Source: B10-G9 sp964627755 (lineage in GTDB: Bacteria > Chloroflexota > Anaerolineae > Anaerolineales > UBA11858). From it: a stretch of 45,244 bases of DNA. The notes under the pieces were generated by a model. That model saw only the letters and a list, made by a program, of their open reading frames with translations, was not told the DNA's origin and ran no database searches. The translations under genes were made by a program, and so were the position numbers. The number at the start of each line of letters is the position of its first letter. Positions within the stretch are counted from its first letter, which is position 1. Positions 8,668-15,963 of this stretch are shown here, one piece after another. The stretch lies in contig CAZVIH010000072.1 in NCBI GenBank assembly GCA_964627755.1, positions 1-45,244 of the forward strand. The letters are read 5' to 3'.

Positions 8668-9470
8668 TGGATAAAAAGGTATTTGGTTCAACCGGTATCC
8701 GGGCTGATTTTTTCTATAAACCTTCAAAGGAACCCCAAAAAGCCATCATTATGCTGGGAGGATCAGAAGGGGGAAAATCCTGGAGCCGGATCAATAAACC
8801 GATTGAACTCTTGCTTCAGCGGGGATACGCCTTATTATCTCTCGCTTATTTTAAATCTGAAGGTCTGCCAGATACTTTAGAAGAAATTCCCCTGGAATAT
8901 TTCGAAAAAGCATTTGATTGGTTGTCAAACCAGCCGGGAATTATTAAGGACCAATATGCGATCCTGGGCGGATCCAAAGGGGCTGAGGCTGCTCTTTTAA
9001 TGGGAAGCAGATCCCCCCGGGTAAAGGCTGTGATTGCTTTTTCCCCCAGCAGTGTTATCTGGCAGGGAATTCCAGCAAACAGATTTGAGCTTTCCAAGGA
9101 TCCCAAATCCTCCTGGTCAGTAAAGGGAGTGGGTTTACCGTTTCTCCCCTATTCAACCTCTATCAGCAAGTGGGATTTGCGATTGTTAAATCTCAATAAG
9201 ATGCATACCAGCGCACTCCAGGACGCAGGCATGGAAAATAAAGCATTTATCAAGGTGGAGAAAATCCAAGGAGCCGTACTGCTCATCTCTGGTAAACACG
9301 ATCGCCTCTGGCCGGCAGCTGAAATGAGTGAACAAATCATGGACCGCCTTAAAGCCCATGATTTTGTTTATCCTTATGAACACCTCGTCCTCGGGGGAGG
9401 TCATAACCAGATCGTTATCAATAAAAACAGCTGGTCCAAGATTTTCGATTTTTTAAGCGCTCACTTTTGA
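8664..9470 (+). CDS. Alpha/beta hydrolase of the BAAT/acyl-CoA thioesterase C-terminal type
   Basis: A 268-residue alpha/beta hydrolase matching the BAAT C-terminal family. Visible elements: oxyanion region MLGGSEGG near residues 30-37, nucleophile elbow GGSKGAE with S104, acid in SGKHDRLWPA, and histidine in GGGHN. Family members cleave or transfer acyl thioesters or esters. The protein lacks the N-terminal domain of the eukaryotic enzymes, as is common in bacteria. ATG at 8664 overlaps the preceding stop; ATG at 8667 is equally possible and better spaced from AAAGG at 8655-8658. Pairing with an FAH-family enzyme suggests a shared catabolic step (inference). Confidence 0.8.
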   Translation: MMDKKVFGSTGIRADFFYKPSKEPQKAIIMLGGSEGGKSWSRINKPIELLLQRGYALLSLAYFKSEGLPDTLEEIPLEYFEKAFDWLSNQPGIIKDQYAILGGSKGAEAALLMGSRSPRVKAVIAFSPSSVIWQGIPANRFELSKDPKSSWSVKGVGLPFLPYSTSISKWDLRLLNLNKMHTSALQDAGMENKAFIKVEKIQGAVLLISGKHDRLWPAAEMSEQIMDRLKAHDFVYPYEHLVLGGGHNQIVINKNSWSKIFDFLSAHF

Positions 9471-9552
9471 GAGGTCTTTGAGTATTGGGGTAATTAAATC
9501 TTCTCGGGCTAAATAGGTCCCAAGGACAAACAAAAGTTCTCTTTTTTAAGAA

Positions 9553-9927
9553 TTAATTTCTGGCTAAAAGTATGAACTGGGTCAGGAAATAGGTTAGTAT
9601 GGCAATGGCCAAGGCAATATTTCCTGCAGTTGAAATACCGATCAATTCTGGTAACAGAGTGGATGAGAGATAGATAACCATCCCTGTGACTACTGCAGCA
9701 ATTAGCGCTTTCCTTTGGATGTCTTGTCCGCGGGTATCTCGCCGGAGAGGCATTAGCGGTTTTTCAACATCAATCTTGAACCAGCCGCTGTGAAGGTAGA
9801 GTAAAAATAAACCAAACATGATAACTGCGACCAGTGCTGCAATCCAGGTGAAGCCATTTATGAGCACAGCAAACACGGCGCTGAGAAGGGCTCTTGATAT
9901 ATAGTATGGTAGATATTCCTTTTTCAT
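9553..9927 (-). CDS. Small four-helix membrane protein in XRE operon
   Basis: A 124-residue protein with four hydrophobic segments (about residues 13-28, 30-46, 73-90 and 102-120) and a basic loop PLRRDTRGQDIQRK. I recognise no specific family; small proteins of this shape (DUF2178-like) are often encoded next to Cro/C1-type regulators. Its start lies 5 bases after the XRE stop codon, with AAAGGAA as ribosome binding site, so the two genes form an operon. Its function is unknown; the membrane protein could sense an envelope signal or be the regulated target. Confidence 0.7.
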   Translation of the reverse strand: MKKEYLPYYISRALLSAVFAVLINGFTWIAALVAVIMFGLFLLYLHSGWFKIDVEKPLMPLRRDTRGQDIQRKALIAAVVTGMVIYLSSTLLPELIGISTAGNIALAIAILTYFLTQFILLARN

Positions 9928-9932
9928 TTTGA

Positions 9933-10142
9933 TTATTCCTTTAACCAGAAAATTTTCTCAAGGGGAACACCCAGTGCTTTACTGATGTTCAAAGCGGTTT
10001 CTATAGTGGGTATAAAACGGCCTTGTTCGATTGAAATAATGGAAACCCTTGCGACCCCGACAGACTCTGCGAGCTGCGCCTGGGTTAATCCAAGTTTTGA
10101 CCGGAGATCTTTGATATTATTGCCAACACTTTTATGAGTCAT
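9933..10142 (-). CDS. XRE/Cro-C1 family helix-turn-helix regulator
   Basis: A 69-residue, one-domain DNA-binding protein. Residues about 8-63 form the HTH_3 fold: IKDLRSKLGLTQAQLAESVG, then RVSIISIEQGRFIPT as recognition segment, and ALNISKALGVPLEKIF. ATG at 10142 is chosen because a near-consensus promoter ends immediately before it; a longer frame reaching 10178 would translate the promoter. The transcript should therefore be almost leaderless, and there is no Shine-Dalgarno. Two operator-like palindromes over the promoter suggest autorepression. It is cotranscribed with the small membrane protein. Confidence 0.85.
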   Translation of the reverse strand: MTHKSVGNNIKDLRSKLGLTQAQLAESVGVARVSIISIEQGRFIPTIETALNISKALGVPLEKIFWLKE

Positions 10143-10144
10143 GA

Positions 10145-10190
10145 TGTTAAGTATACTTAACAACAACAATAATGTCAAGTGTACTTAACA
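10145..10190. promoter_or_regulatory. Tandem operator pair over the XRE promoter
   Basis: TGTTAAGTATACTTAACA at 10145-10162 is a perfect 18-bp palindrome. TGTCAAGTGTACTTAACA at 10173-10190 is the same sequence with two changes. Their centres are 28 bp apart; the first covers the -10 element and the second the -35. This is the expected layout for cooperative autorepression by the adjacent HTH protein (inference). Confidence 0.75.
10150..10178 (-). promoter_or_regulatory. Sigma-70 type promoter of the XRE operon
   Basis: Read on the minus strand, TTGACA (complement at 10173-10178) is followed by exactly 17 bases and TATACT (complement at 10150-10155). This is a perfect -35 and a 5/6 -10 element. 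The predicted transcription start, about 7 bases beyond, falls at about 10143, one base before the ATG at 10142. Confidence 0.8.
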
Positions 10191-10428
10191 TTTTGGTTTT
10201 ATTACACCCCATGATAGATTACAACCCCTTTTAGAAGATTGTCCGCTTGCCACGATTTGTTTATTCTCAAATTTCCTCTATTTACGTTTCGGTTTTATAA
10301 TCTTTAGAGGATAATCTAGATTTGCTTAATCGATGAAATTGTCTGGATAGAGGCATTCCAAGATCAATTAATAATATTTAACCAATGCATATAAATCACT
10401 TAGCAAGAAAAAATCCATCGGAGCTGAT

Positions 10429-11208
10429 ATGTGTGAACTTCTTGGTCTAAATTTCAAATTACCCGTTTCACCATCATTCTCATTCCGCGGTTTCAGGCAC
10501 CGCAGTGAAGGAAATCCTCACGGTTGGGGCATAGCCCGCTATGAGGGGAAAGCCTGCCAAATATTAAAAGAAGCGGCCAATGCCCAGGAAAGCAAACTGG
10601 CAGAATTTGTTCGTGATTACGAACTTTTCCAAAGCCGAATATTCATCGGTCATGTCAGGGATGCAACCCGGGGAGGAAACACATTAATAAATACACATCC
10701 ATTCAAACGGGTTTTTGGATCCTGTGAGGTTGTTCTGGCCCATAACGGTACTATGGAATCTTTACCATTAAATATGGAGGAATTGAGTTACCTTCCTGTT
10801 GGCGAAACAGACTCAGAACAACTTTTCTGCTCGCTATTAACAATGATGGCAGCGGATAAGATCCAGTTCACGGATTACCAAAAAATAGAGAGATTACTTC
10901 AGGATTTTAATAAACTGGGTAAAATGAACTTGTTGTTTTCCGAAGGTGAGCATTTTTTCAGTTATCGCGATAAAGACGGACACAACGGACTCTGTATAAC
11001 AGAAAGGATCTCGCCTTTTGGCATTAAATCCCTGCAAGATGAGGATTGGGAAGTCGACCTGGCAGCTGAAAAAAGCCCGGGCCAAAGAGGTTTTGTGATC
11101 GCCTCTCACCCTTTAACGAAAAACGAAACCTGGATCGATCTGGTCCCAGGTTCGTTGATTGTCTTAAAGGACGGAAGTTATATCTATGGGGATATATGTA
11201 GATCCTGA
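10429..11208 (+). CDS. Class II glutamine amidotransferase (YafJ-like)
   Basis: A 259-residue Ntn-type glutamine amidotransferase. After removal of Met, C2 (MCELLG) is the nucleophile. Other family elements are the HRSEGNPHGWGIARY region, GHVRDATRGG, THPF and AHNGTM, matching the YafJ/class II GATase family. It should hydrolyse glutamine and pass ammonia to an acceptor, or act as a stand-alone amidase; the synthetase partner is not seen nearby. GGAG lies about 7 bases before ATG. It is divergent from the XRE operon across a 286-base spacer and probably has its own promoter. Confidence 0.83.
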   Translation: MCELLGLNFKLPVSPSFSFRGFRHRSEGNPHGWGIARYEGKACQILKEAANAQESKLAEFVRDYELFQSRIFIGHVRDATRGGNTLINTHPFKRVFGSCEVVLAHNGTMESLPLNMEELSYLPVGETDSEQLFCSLLTMMAADKIQFTDYQKIERLLQDFNKLGKMNLLFSEGEHFFSYRDKDGHNGLCITERISPFGIKSLQDEDWEVDLAAEKSPGQRGFVIASHPLTKNETWIDLVPGSLIVLKDGSYIYGDICRS

Positions 11209-11299
11209 CTTTCAATACCGGTATAATCCAATCTAGATAGGATCTACAATTTTCAACTCTCGGGTCTGATATTTTATTGTTTTTTCTGGAGATGAATGA

Positions 11300-11677
11300 T
11301 TGGATAGAGATTACAATCCCCTCCATTTCATCGGCGATTCTGTAGAAGTTCAATTTGACAAAGAGCCGCTTCATAAGAAAAAACCAGGCTGCCCGGATCG
11401 GTTTATCTGGGATGGTGAGGTCTTTCATGTGATAGAAAAGGTAGGGGAGTGGCACGATTACAGCCGCTCCGGGCACATGTCCCATAATATGCGGCCCGCC
11501 AATATGGCCAAGGCCTTACGGCGCGGTTCCTGGGGTGTGGGGCGCTTTTACTTCCGGGTGTTGACCAAGAACGGACAGATTTTTGACCTGTATTATGACC
11601 GGGCACCGAAAGACGCGAGTGACAGGGAAGGGGGGTGGTTTTTGTACCGGGAGATGAAAAAGGCCGAGGACAGATGA
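11300..11677 (+). CDS. DUF6504 family protein
   Basis: A 125-residue soluble protein of unknown function. The N-terminal FIGDSVEVQFD, the middle RFIWDGEVFHVIEKVGEW and the C-terminal YFRVLTKNG...FDLYYD...GGWFLYREM follow the pattern of DUF6504 proteins (beta-rich, many aromatic residues). The start is TTG at 11300, preceded by GGAGA at 11288-11292; the ATGs nearby are out of frame. A TATAAT hexamer at 11222-11227 may be its -10 element. The M24-fold gene begins about 20 bases downstream, so they are probably cotranscribed. Confidence 0.65.
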   Translation: MDRDYNPLHFIGDSVEVQFDKEPLHKKKPGCPDRFIWDGEVFHVIEKVGEWHDYSRSGHMSHNMRPANMAKALRRGSWGVGRFYFRVLTKNGQIFDLYYDRAPKDASDREGGWFLYREMKKAEDR

Positions 11678-11698
11678 CAGGAAACCTAAGGAGTTGTG

Positions 11699-12835
11699 AT
11701 GAAAATTAACAGTGGAAGAATCCAGAAAGCCCAAGCCTTGATGCGAGAGCAGGGCATGGTCGGGATCATGATTATGACCCGGGACGACTACCAGTATTTT
11801 TTTGGAGAAACCAGGGTTCAGCCCCGGGCGATCATACCTGTTATTGGTGAACCAGTCTTTATCTGTTTTAAAGCTGAAGAGGATGAGATTCGCTCAGCGC
11901 TAGGTGATAAGGAAGTCAAGGTATTTGGACATGTTGGGGAGCAGATGTCCAGCGTAAGTAAAACATTTAAATCCCTGATGGAATTGACAAAACAAGAGCC
12001 GGGATTTTTATCAGATAATCGCCCCAAAGTCGGTATGCAAATGTGGTTCCAAACCCCGGCTTTCCTGGTTGACCTGTTCCGGAAACTGAATCCGCTGGTG
12101 GAGTTGGTTCCTTCGGATCCAGTGATGGATGAGCTGCGCATGGTTAAGGATCCGGAGGAGATCGAGAACATCCGCCAGGCGCAGAAAACAGCTGCTCTTG
12201 GTATGGATCGATTGAAGGAGATCTTGGAACCGGGAAAAACAGGTCATGAGCTGGCCACAGAGATCACTTATTCCATGATGAAAGCAGGGGCTTCGGGAAC
12301 CAGCACGCCAATGCACATTAACTCTGGTTTACGGAGCTGCTGGATCCATGGAAAAGTGGATCATGAAGTGATCAGGGAAGGGGATCTGGTGGTGGTCGAT
12401 CTCACTCCCAAATACAATGGTTACTGCGCCAATCTGGCCAGGACCTTTGTAGTCGGAAAGCCAGAACCAAAACAACAGAAACTGATAGATACTTATTTTG
12501 AGATCAACTTGGCTACCCGGGAGGCGTTAAAACCAGGAATCACTGTGGGTAGGCTTGATAAGATTGGCAGGGAGATCTGCCAGAAGAATGGGTTGGAAGA
12601 ATATCACCTAAATGGAATATCCCATGGCATCGGTCTTCGCTTTGAGGAAACCCCCGCCTCAACGATTTTACCGAACCATCGAACGATCCGCATCAAAGAA
12701 AACATGGCGATGACGATCGGTCATACCATCCTGGCCATTCCCGGTTATGGCGGAGTCAGGTTTGAAGATATTTACCGAGTAACACCCGAAGGCGGAGAGA
12801 TCCTGGTTGATTATCCACTTGATTATGAAATTTAA
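11699..12835 (+). CDS. M24 (Xaa-Pro aminopeptidase/creatinase fold) protein with altered metal site
   Basis: A 378-residue protein with the creatinase N-terminal domain (about 1-150) and a pita-bread M24 domain (about 155-378). M24 aminopeptidases bind two metals through D, D, H, E, E. Here the positions read D234, N245 (in GYCANLARTF, exactly 11 residues later as expected), H309 (GISHGIG), a G341-H342 pair where the EPG glutamate belongs, and E356 (GVRFED). Two of five ligands are thus replaced. The protein may be a metal-free hydrolase, as creatinase is, or a non-catalytic binder. ATG at 11699 with AAGGAG upstream is preferred to GTG at 11696. Confidence 0.8.
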   Translation: MKINSGRIQKAQALMREQGMVGIMIMTRDDYQYFFGETRVQPRAIIPVIGEPVFICFKAEEDEIRSALGDKEVKVFGHVGEQMSSVSKTFKSLMELTKQEPGFLSDNRPKVGMQMWFQTPAFLVDLFRKLNPLVELVPSDPVMDELRMVKDPEEIENIRQAQKTAALGMDRLKEILEPGKTGHELATEITYSMMKAGASGTSTPMHINSGLRSCWIHGKVDHEVIREGDLVVVDLTPKYNGYCANLARTFVVGKPEPKQQKLIDTYFEINLATREALKPGITVGRLDKIGREICQKNGLEEYHLNGISHGIGLRFEETPASTILPNHRTIRIKENMAMTIGHTILAIPGYGGVRFEDIYRVTPEGGEILVDYPLDYEI

Positions 12836-12958
12836 CATTTATGGTTGTTGCGAGATAATAAAAAACGTTTAAGATTCAAAGTATATAGCCTAACCTTGAA
12901 TATTGAATATTTGGAGGTGGAAGGTTATTATCCATTTAATAAGTAAAGATTTGACAAG

Positions 12959-13345
12959 ATGGTTAATTTTACACACGAAATTTCTCTTGATGAAGAAAAT
13001 CACCTGATCCGTTTGGTGGTCGAGGGTAAACTCACAAAAAGTGAGGGGGAAAAGATCATTATTGAAGCCCGGGCTGTGGCCGCTCAAAACCAGTATGATA
13101 TCCTATGTGATATCACCAAGGCTACTATATTAGCGTCAATGGCAGACTGGTTTTACCTGTTCCGCAACAAGGAAATCTATCCTTCCCGCTCATCTGAAAA
13201 AACAGCTATACTGATCAATCCAGACACCAGGAAGGATTATAATTTTGTCAAAGATGTGATCCTGAATGTGAGATTGAAGATCAGGATCTTCTCAAATGAA
13301 AATGATGCCCTGAAGTGGCTTAAAACACATGGGAGTAAAGATTGA
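12959..13345 (+). CDS. STAS/SpoIIAA-like protein
   Basis: A 128-residue soluble protein resembling the SpoIIAA-like family (STAS fold): an N-terminal strand pair (ISLDEENHLIRLVVEGKLT), a helix with acidic and basic residues (SEGEKIIIEARAVAA), YDILCDIT, a central helix, TAILIN and a C-terminal LKIRIFSNENDALKWL element, which is typical of the family. Such proteins are poorly characterised; no kinase or phosphatase partner is adjacent. ATG at 12959 has no strong Shine-Dalgarno. A strong bidirectional terminator follows. Confidence 0.65.
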   Translation: MVNFTHEISLDEENHLIRLVVEGKLTKSEGEKIIIEARAVAAQNQYDILCDITKATILASMADWFYLFRNKEIYPSRSSEKTAILINPDTRKDYNFVKDVILNVRLKIRIFSNENDALKWLKTHGSKD

Positions 13346-13408
13346 AAATAGGTAGATGAGCGCTATGCGGCTAAATTGGATAAGGGGATATGACTCAGTG
13401 AAAATAAA

Positions 13409-13438
13409 AAAAAGGCGACCCGGCGGGTCGCCTTTTTT
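13409..13438. terminator. Bidirectional rho-independent terminator
   Basis: A run of A residues, GGCGACCC, a short GC-rich loop, GGGTCGCC and a run of six T residues form a near-perfect hairpin. It lies between two convergent genes and has T-tracts in both readings, so it should end transcription from both sides. Confidence 0.88.
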
Positions 13439-13476
13439 GGTATTTTATTCTCTCTAACCTAATTACTCATGCCTTT

Positions 13477-15654
13477 TTAGGGGCATTTACAGGCAGGTAG
13501 GTTTTGAATATTATATGTCCCGCCAGCCTTTTTGCATTCCTCCGCCTCCAGGCTGCCGGTGCAGACTGGGGTGGACCCGTTATCCCTACCGTTGTCTTCA
13601 CCAGCCTCTTCTTCCGAAAATTGTGATAGAAGTGGTGCGGTGAGTACGGACACACCTTCGAGGCTGCCTTCCAGGATTACATTACCTTCAAACAGCCAGC
13701 AGATTCCATCCCAATCGGGATTATTAATCACAAGCCAGGTCCCTGCCTGATTCTGGCCGATCACATCGGCGCTTTCCCCGGCCATCAAGTAGCCCGCGGT
13801 AGGATAGTCCATAGAATCCCCTTCTCGGCAGGAGAGGTTCTCCGGTGTGAAAAGGCGTGGCAGGATCTGGGGTGTGGGAGGAGGAGGACCAGGGATCTGA
13901 GGCATTTCAATAGCTCCGCTGTCGCATTGTCCACCTGTAGGTTGGGGCCGGTTGACACCGAGCTGGTCAGTTAAGACAGGATTTCCATTCAAATCCAGAC
14001 AGCTGGAGGCGCCATCAAGGGCTGGGCTGTCCAATTCTAGATCGTAAAAACCATTTCCGAAATGATTAAGCAGGTTGATGTCCTGAAGGTCAAATCCCAG
14101 GCATTCTCCACCAAAGATATAATTTTCACCTACAGGTTCTAAATTACCTTCATTTCCAATACATAAGTTTTCTAGTTCCACGTATGGGTAGTTGTATATA
14201 ATACTGTCCTTAACACGAGTTCTTCCCCCGTGCATGTACATAACTAATCCATTTCCATCGCCTCCGCGGGTTTGGTAGAACGTCACAAAATTTAGATCCA
14301 GGTCGCCGCGGTTATAGATATGACCCCCAAACCCTAATACTGGGGAATTGTAACTCATGGTGACATTATTAAGAACAGCGCTGGCTTGAGTATGATTGAT
14401 TAACCCACCCCCTGTAAAACTCTTACAGCCTTGTATTGATGTATTTTGAACAGTCAAGGTATTGTAGTTTGATATACAGCCGCCAAAAGATGGATAATCG
14501 TCAGAATGTCTGTCAATAAAATAGGTCTCACCCCCATTGATATTGGACCCGATAATTGTGACATCTCCTCCCTTATTAAGAAGGAAACCACCTTCATATT
14601 CTGCAAAACTGTCAATTATTTCGGATTCTAAGATGTCCAGGGATCCAGACATAATATAAATTCCTCCACCAGAGGGAAGTATATCTGTTGGTACACTATA
14701 AGTGGTGGAATAATGCCCTGATGAGTTATATCTGAAAGACGAATCGACGATAGATATAGTACCAGCTTCAAGATAGATCGCGCCACCATCTACATATGAT
14801 TTGTTCCCGTCGAGGTTGGAGTTGTATAGCATAATAACCCCGGAAGGATCCTCGGCGTAGATCGCACCACCTTTGTAGATGGCTTTACTGCCCGTGATTG
14901 TGGTATCGCTGATCTGCAGTCCGGCTCCATCAGTGCCTTCCACGTATATTGTGCCGCCGATACCATAATCTCCCCAATAATTTGTGGACGCGATATTCCT
15001 GACGAAGGTGGTATCAGTGATTGAGATCGGGATTCCAGCAGATCCAGCTATGAATATCGCTCCTCCCAGGCCAGCCCTGTTATTTTCGAAAACAGTACCT
15101 TCTTCAATGATCAGTGAACCGGAATTCCAGATAGCACCACCCACGGCCCCATAACTATTCTGAAGAATCACATTGTGAAGAGTGAGCACTCCATCCTCAT
15201 TCGCGATTAAACCGCCCCCTGGACCAGTTGTACCTGTCGTAACAATGGCATACCCATGATCAAGTGTCAGATCCTCCAGGCGCAGGCTGCCTTCGCTGGT
15301 GATGTAAAAGAGCCTGCCTGCTCCTGCAGAATCCAGAATAGCACTATTTCCAAGAATGGTTACTGGTGAAGTGATCAGGGGGAGAGCATTCATCCCATAA
15401 ATTCCTTCATGATTATCTTCTGTATAAAATATTATTTCGCAATCCTGCTCCAGCACTAGTGTGGAAGGATCTGGATCGTCGTTGGCTCGATTTATGGCAG
15501 TGATTATTGGTCCCCTGCCGCATGCCACTTGGATCTGGGCTGTTTCGCTGATGGTTGTCTGTGTGCAGGCAGACAGGAATAAAAACAAAAAAACAAGGAT
15601 AATTTTACAGAAGATGGAGTAAATTATTGGGCGGTTTATTAATTTTGAGAACAT
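13477..15654 (-). CDS. Surface lipoprotein with right-handed beta-helix, choice-of-anchor Q and SH3-like domains
   Basis: A 725-residue secreted lipoprotein. The signal peptide ends in a lipobox (LSAC). The segment ACGRGPIITAINRANDD is the common start of Chloroflexota polymorphic-membrane-type beta-helix proteins. Residues about 60-540 are a long series of short repeats rich in GGAIY/GGAIW/GGGI motifs, forming a parallel beta-helix. Around 540-585, SPALDGASSC, then LTDQLGVNRPQ and CDSGAIEM, match the choice-of-anchor Q domain. Residues about 607-672 look like a bacterial SH3 domain, and the C-terminus is Cys-rich (CTGSLEAEECKKAGG...CKCP). AAGGAGG lies 7 bases before ATG. The likely role is adhesion or polysaccharide binding at the cell surface. 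Confidence 0.82.
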   Translation of the reverse strand: MFSKLINRPIIYSIFCKIILVFLFLFLSACTQTTISETAQIQVACGRGPIITAINRANDDPDPSTLVLEQDCEIIFYTEDNHEGIYGMNALPLITSPVTILGNSAILDSAGAGRLFYITSEGSLRLEDLTLDHGYAIVTTGTTGPGGGLIANEDGVLTLHNVILQNSYGAVGGAIWNSGSLIIEEGTVFENNRAGLGGAIFIAGSAGIPISITDTTFVRNIASTNYWGDYGIGGTIYVEGTDGAGLQISDTTITGSKAIYKGGAIYAEDPSGVIMLYNSNLDGNKSYVDGGAIYLEAGTISIVDSSFRYNSSGHYSTTYSVPTDILPSGGGIYIMSGSLDILESEIIDSFAEYEGGFLLNKGGDVTIIGSNINGGETYFIDRHSDDYPSFGGCISNYNTLTVQNTSIQGCKSFTGGGLINHTQASAVLNNVTMSYNSPVLGFGGHIYNRGDLDLNFVTFYQTRGGDGNGLVMYMHGGRTRVKDSIIYNYPYVELENLCIGNEGNLEPVGENYIFGGECLGFDLQDINLLNHFGNGFYDLELDSPALDGASSCLDLNGNPVLTDQLGVNRPQPTGGQCDSGAIEMPQIPGPPPPTPQILPRLFTPENLSCREGDSMDYPTAGYLMAGESADVIGQNQAGTWLVINNPDWDGICWLFEGNVILEGSLEGVSVLTAPLLSQFSEEEAGEDNGRDNGSTPVCTGSLEAEECKKAGGTYNIQNLPACKCP

Positions 15655-15963
15655 TCGGATCCTCCTTGTAGGATATAAAATGGAGAGAAGGATCTGCGGA
15701 GGGATTATTCTTGTTCATTTCCATTTAAGTGTATTATTAGTATAGCATCAAAAAGGATGTCTCATCAGGACTTTCCTATTCATTAAACGTAAAAAAATGG
15801 AAATTGTTACACCTCATTCCCGTCTTGGCTCCGACACCCTGTAAATGAAAAAAGGCGTCCCACTCCTTTAACTAACTCAGGACAGGTGCGTCGCCTTTGC
15901 AAGAATCACATTGACATATATCTAACTACTTACTATTTAGTATTTATTATTTTCCATTTTCTC
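15655..15963. other. Intergenic region between the beta-helix gene and gltX
   Basis: Both flanking genes are read on the minus strand. The region holds the gltX terminator at 15848-15899 and the AT-rich leader of the beta-helix gene, including its Shine-Dalgarno at about 15661-15668. No further gene is supported. Confidence 0.5.
15848..15899 (-). terminator. Probable terminator of the mre-min-rodA-gltX cluster
   Basis: On the minus strand AAAGGCG and CGCCTTT pair as outer arms around a loop of about 35 bases, and the 3' arm runs into TTTTTT. It lies 65 bases after the gltX stop. The large loop lowers confidence. Confidence 0.5.
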
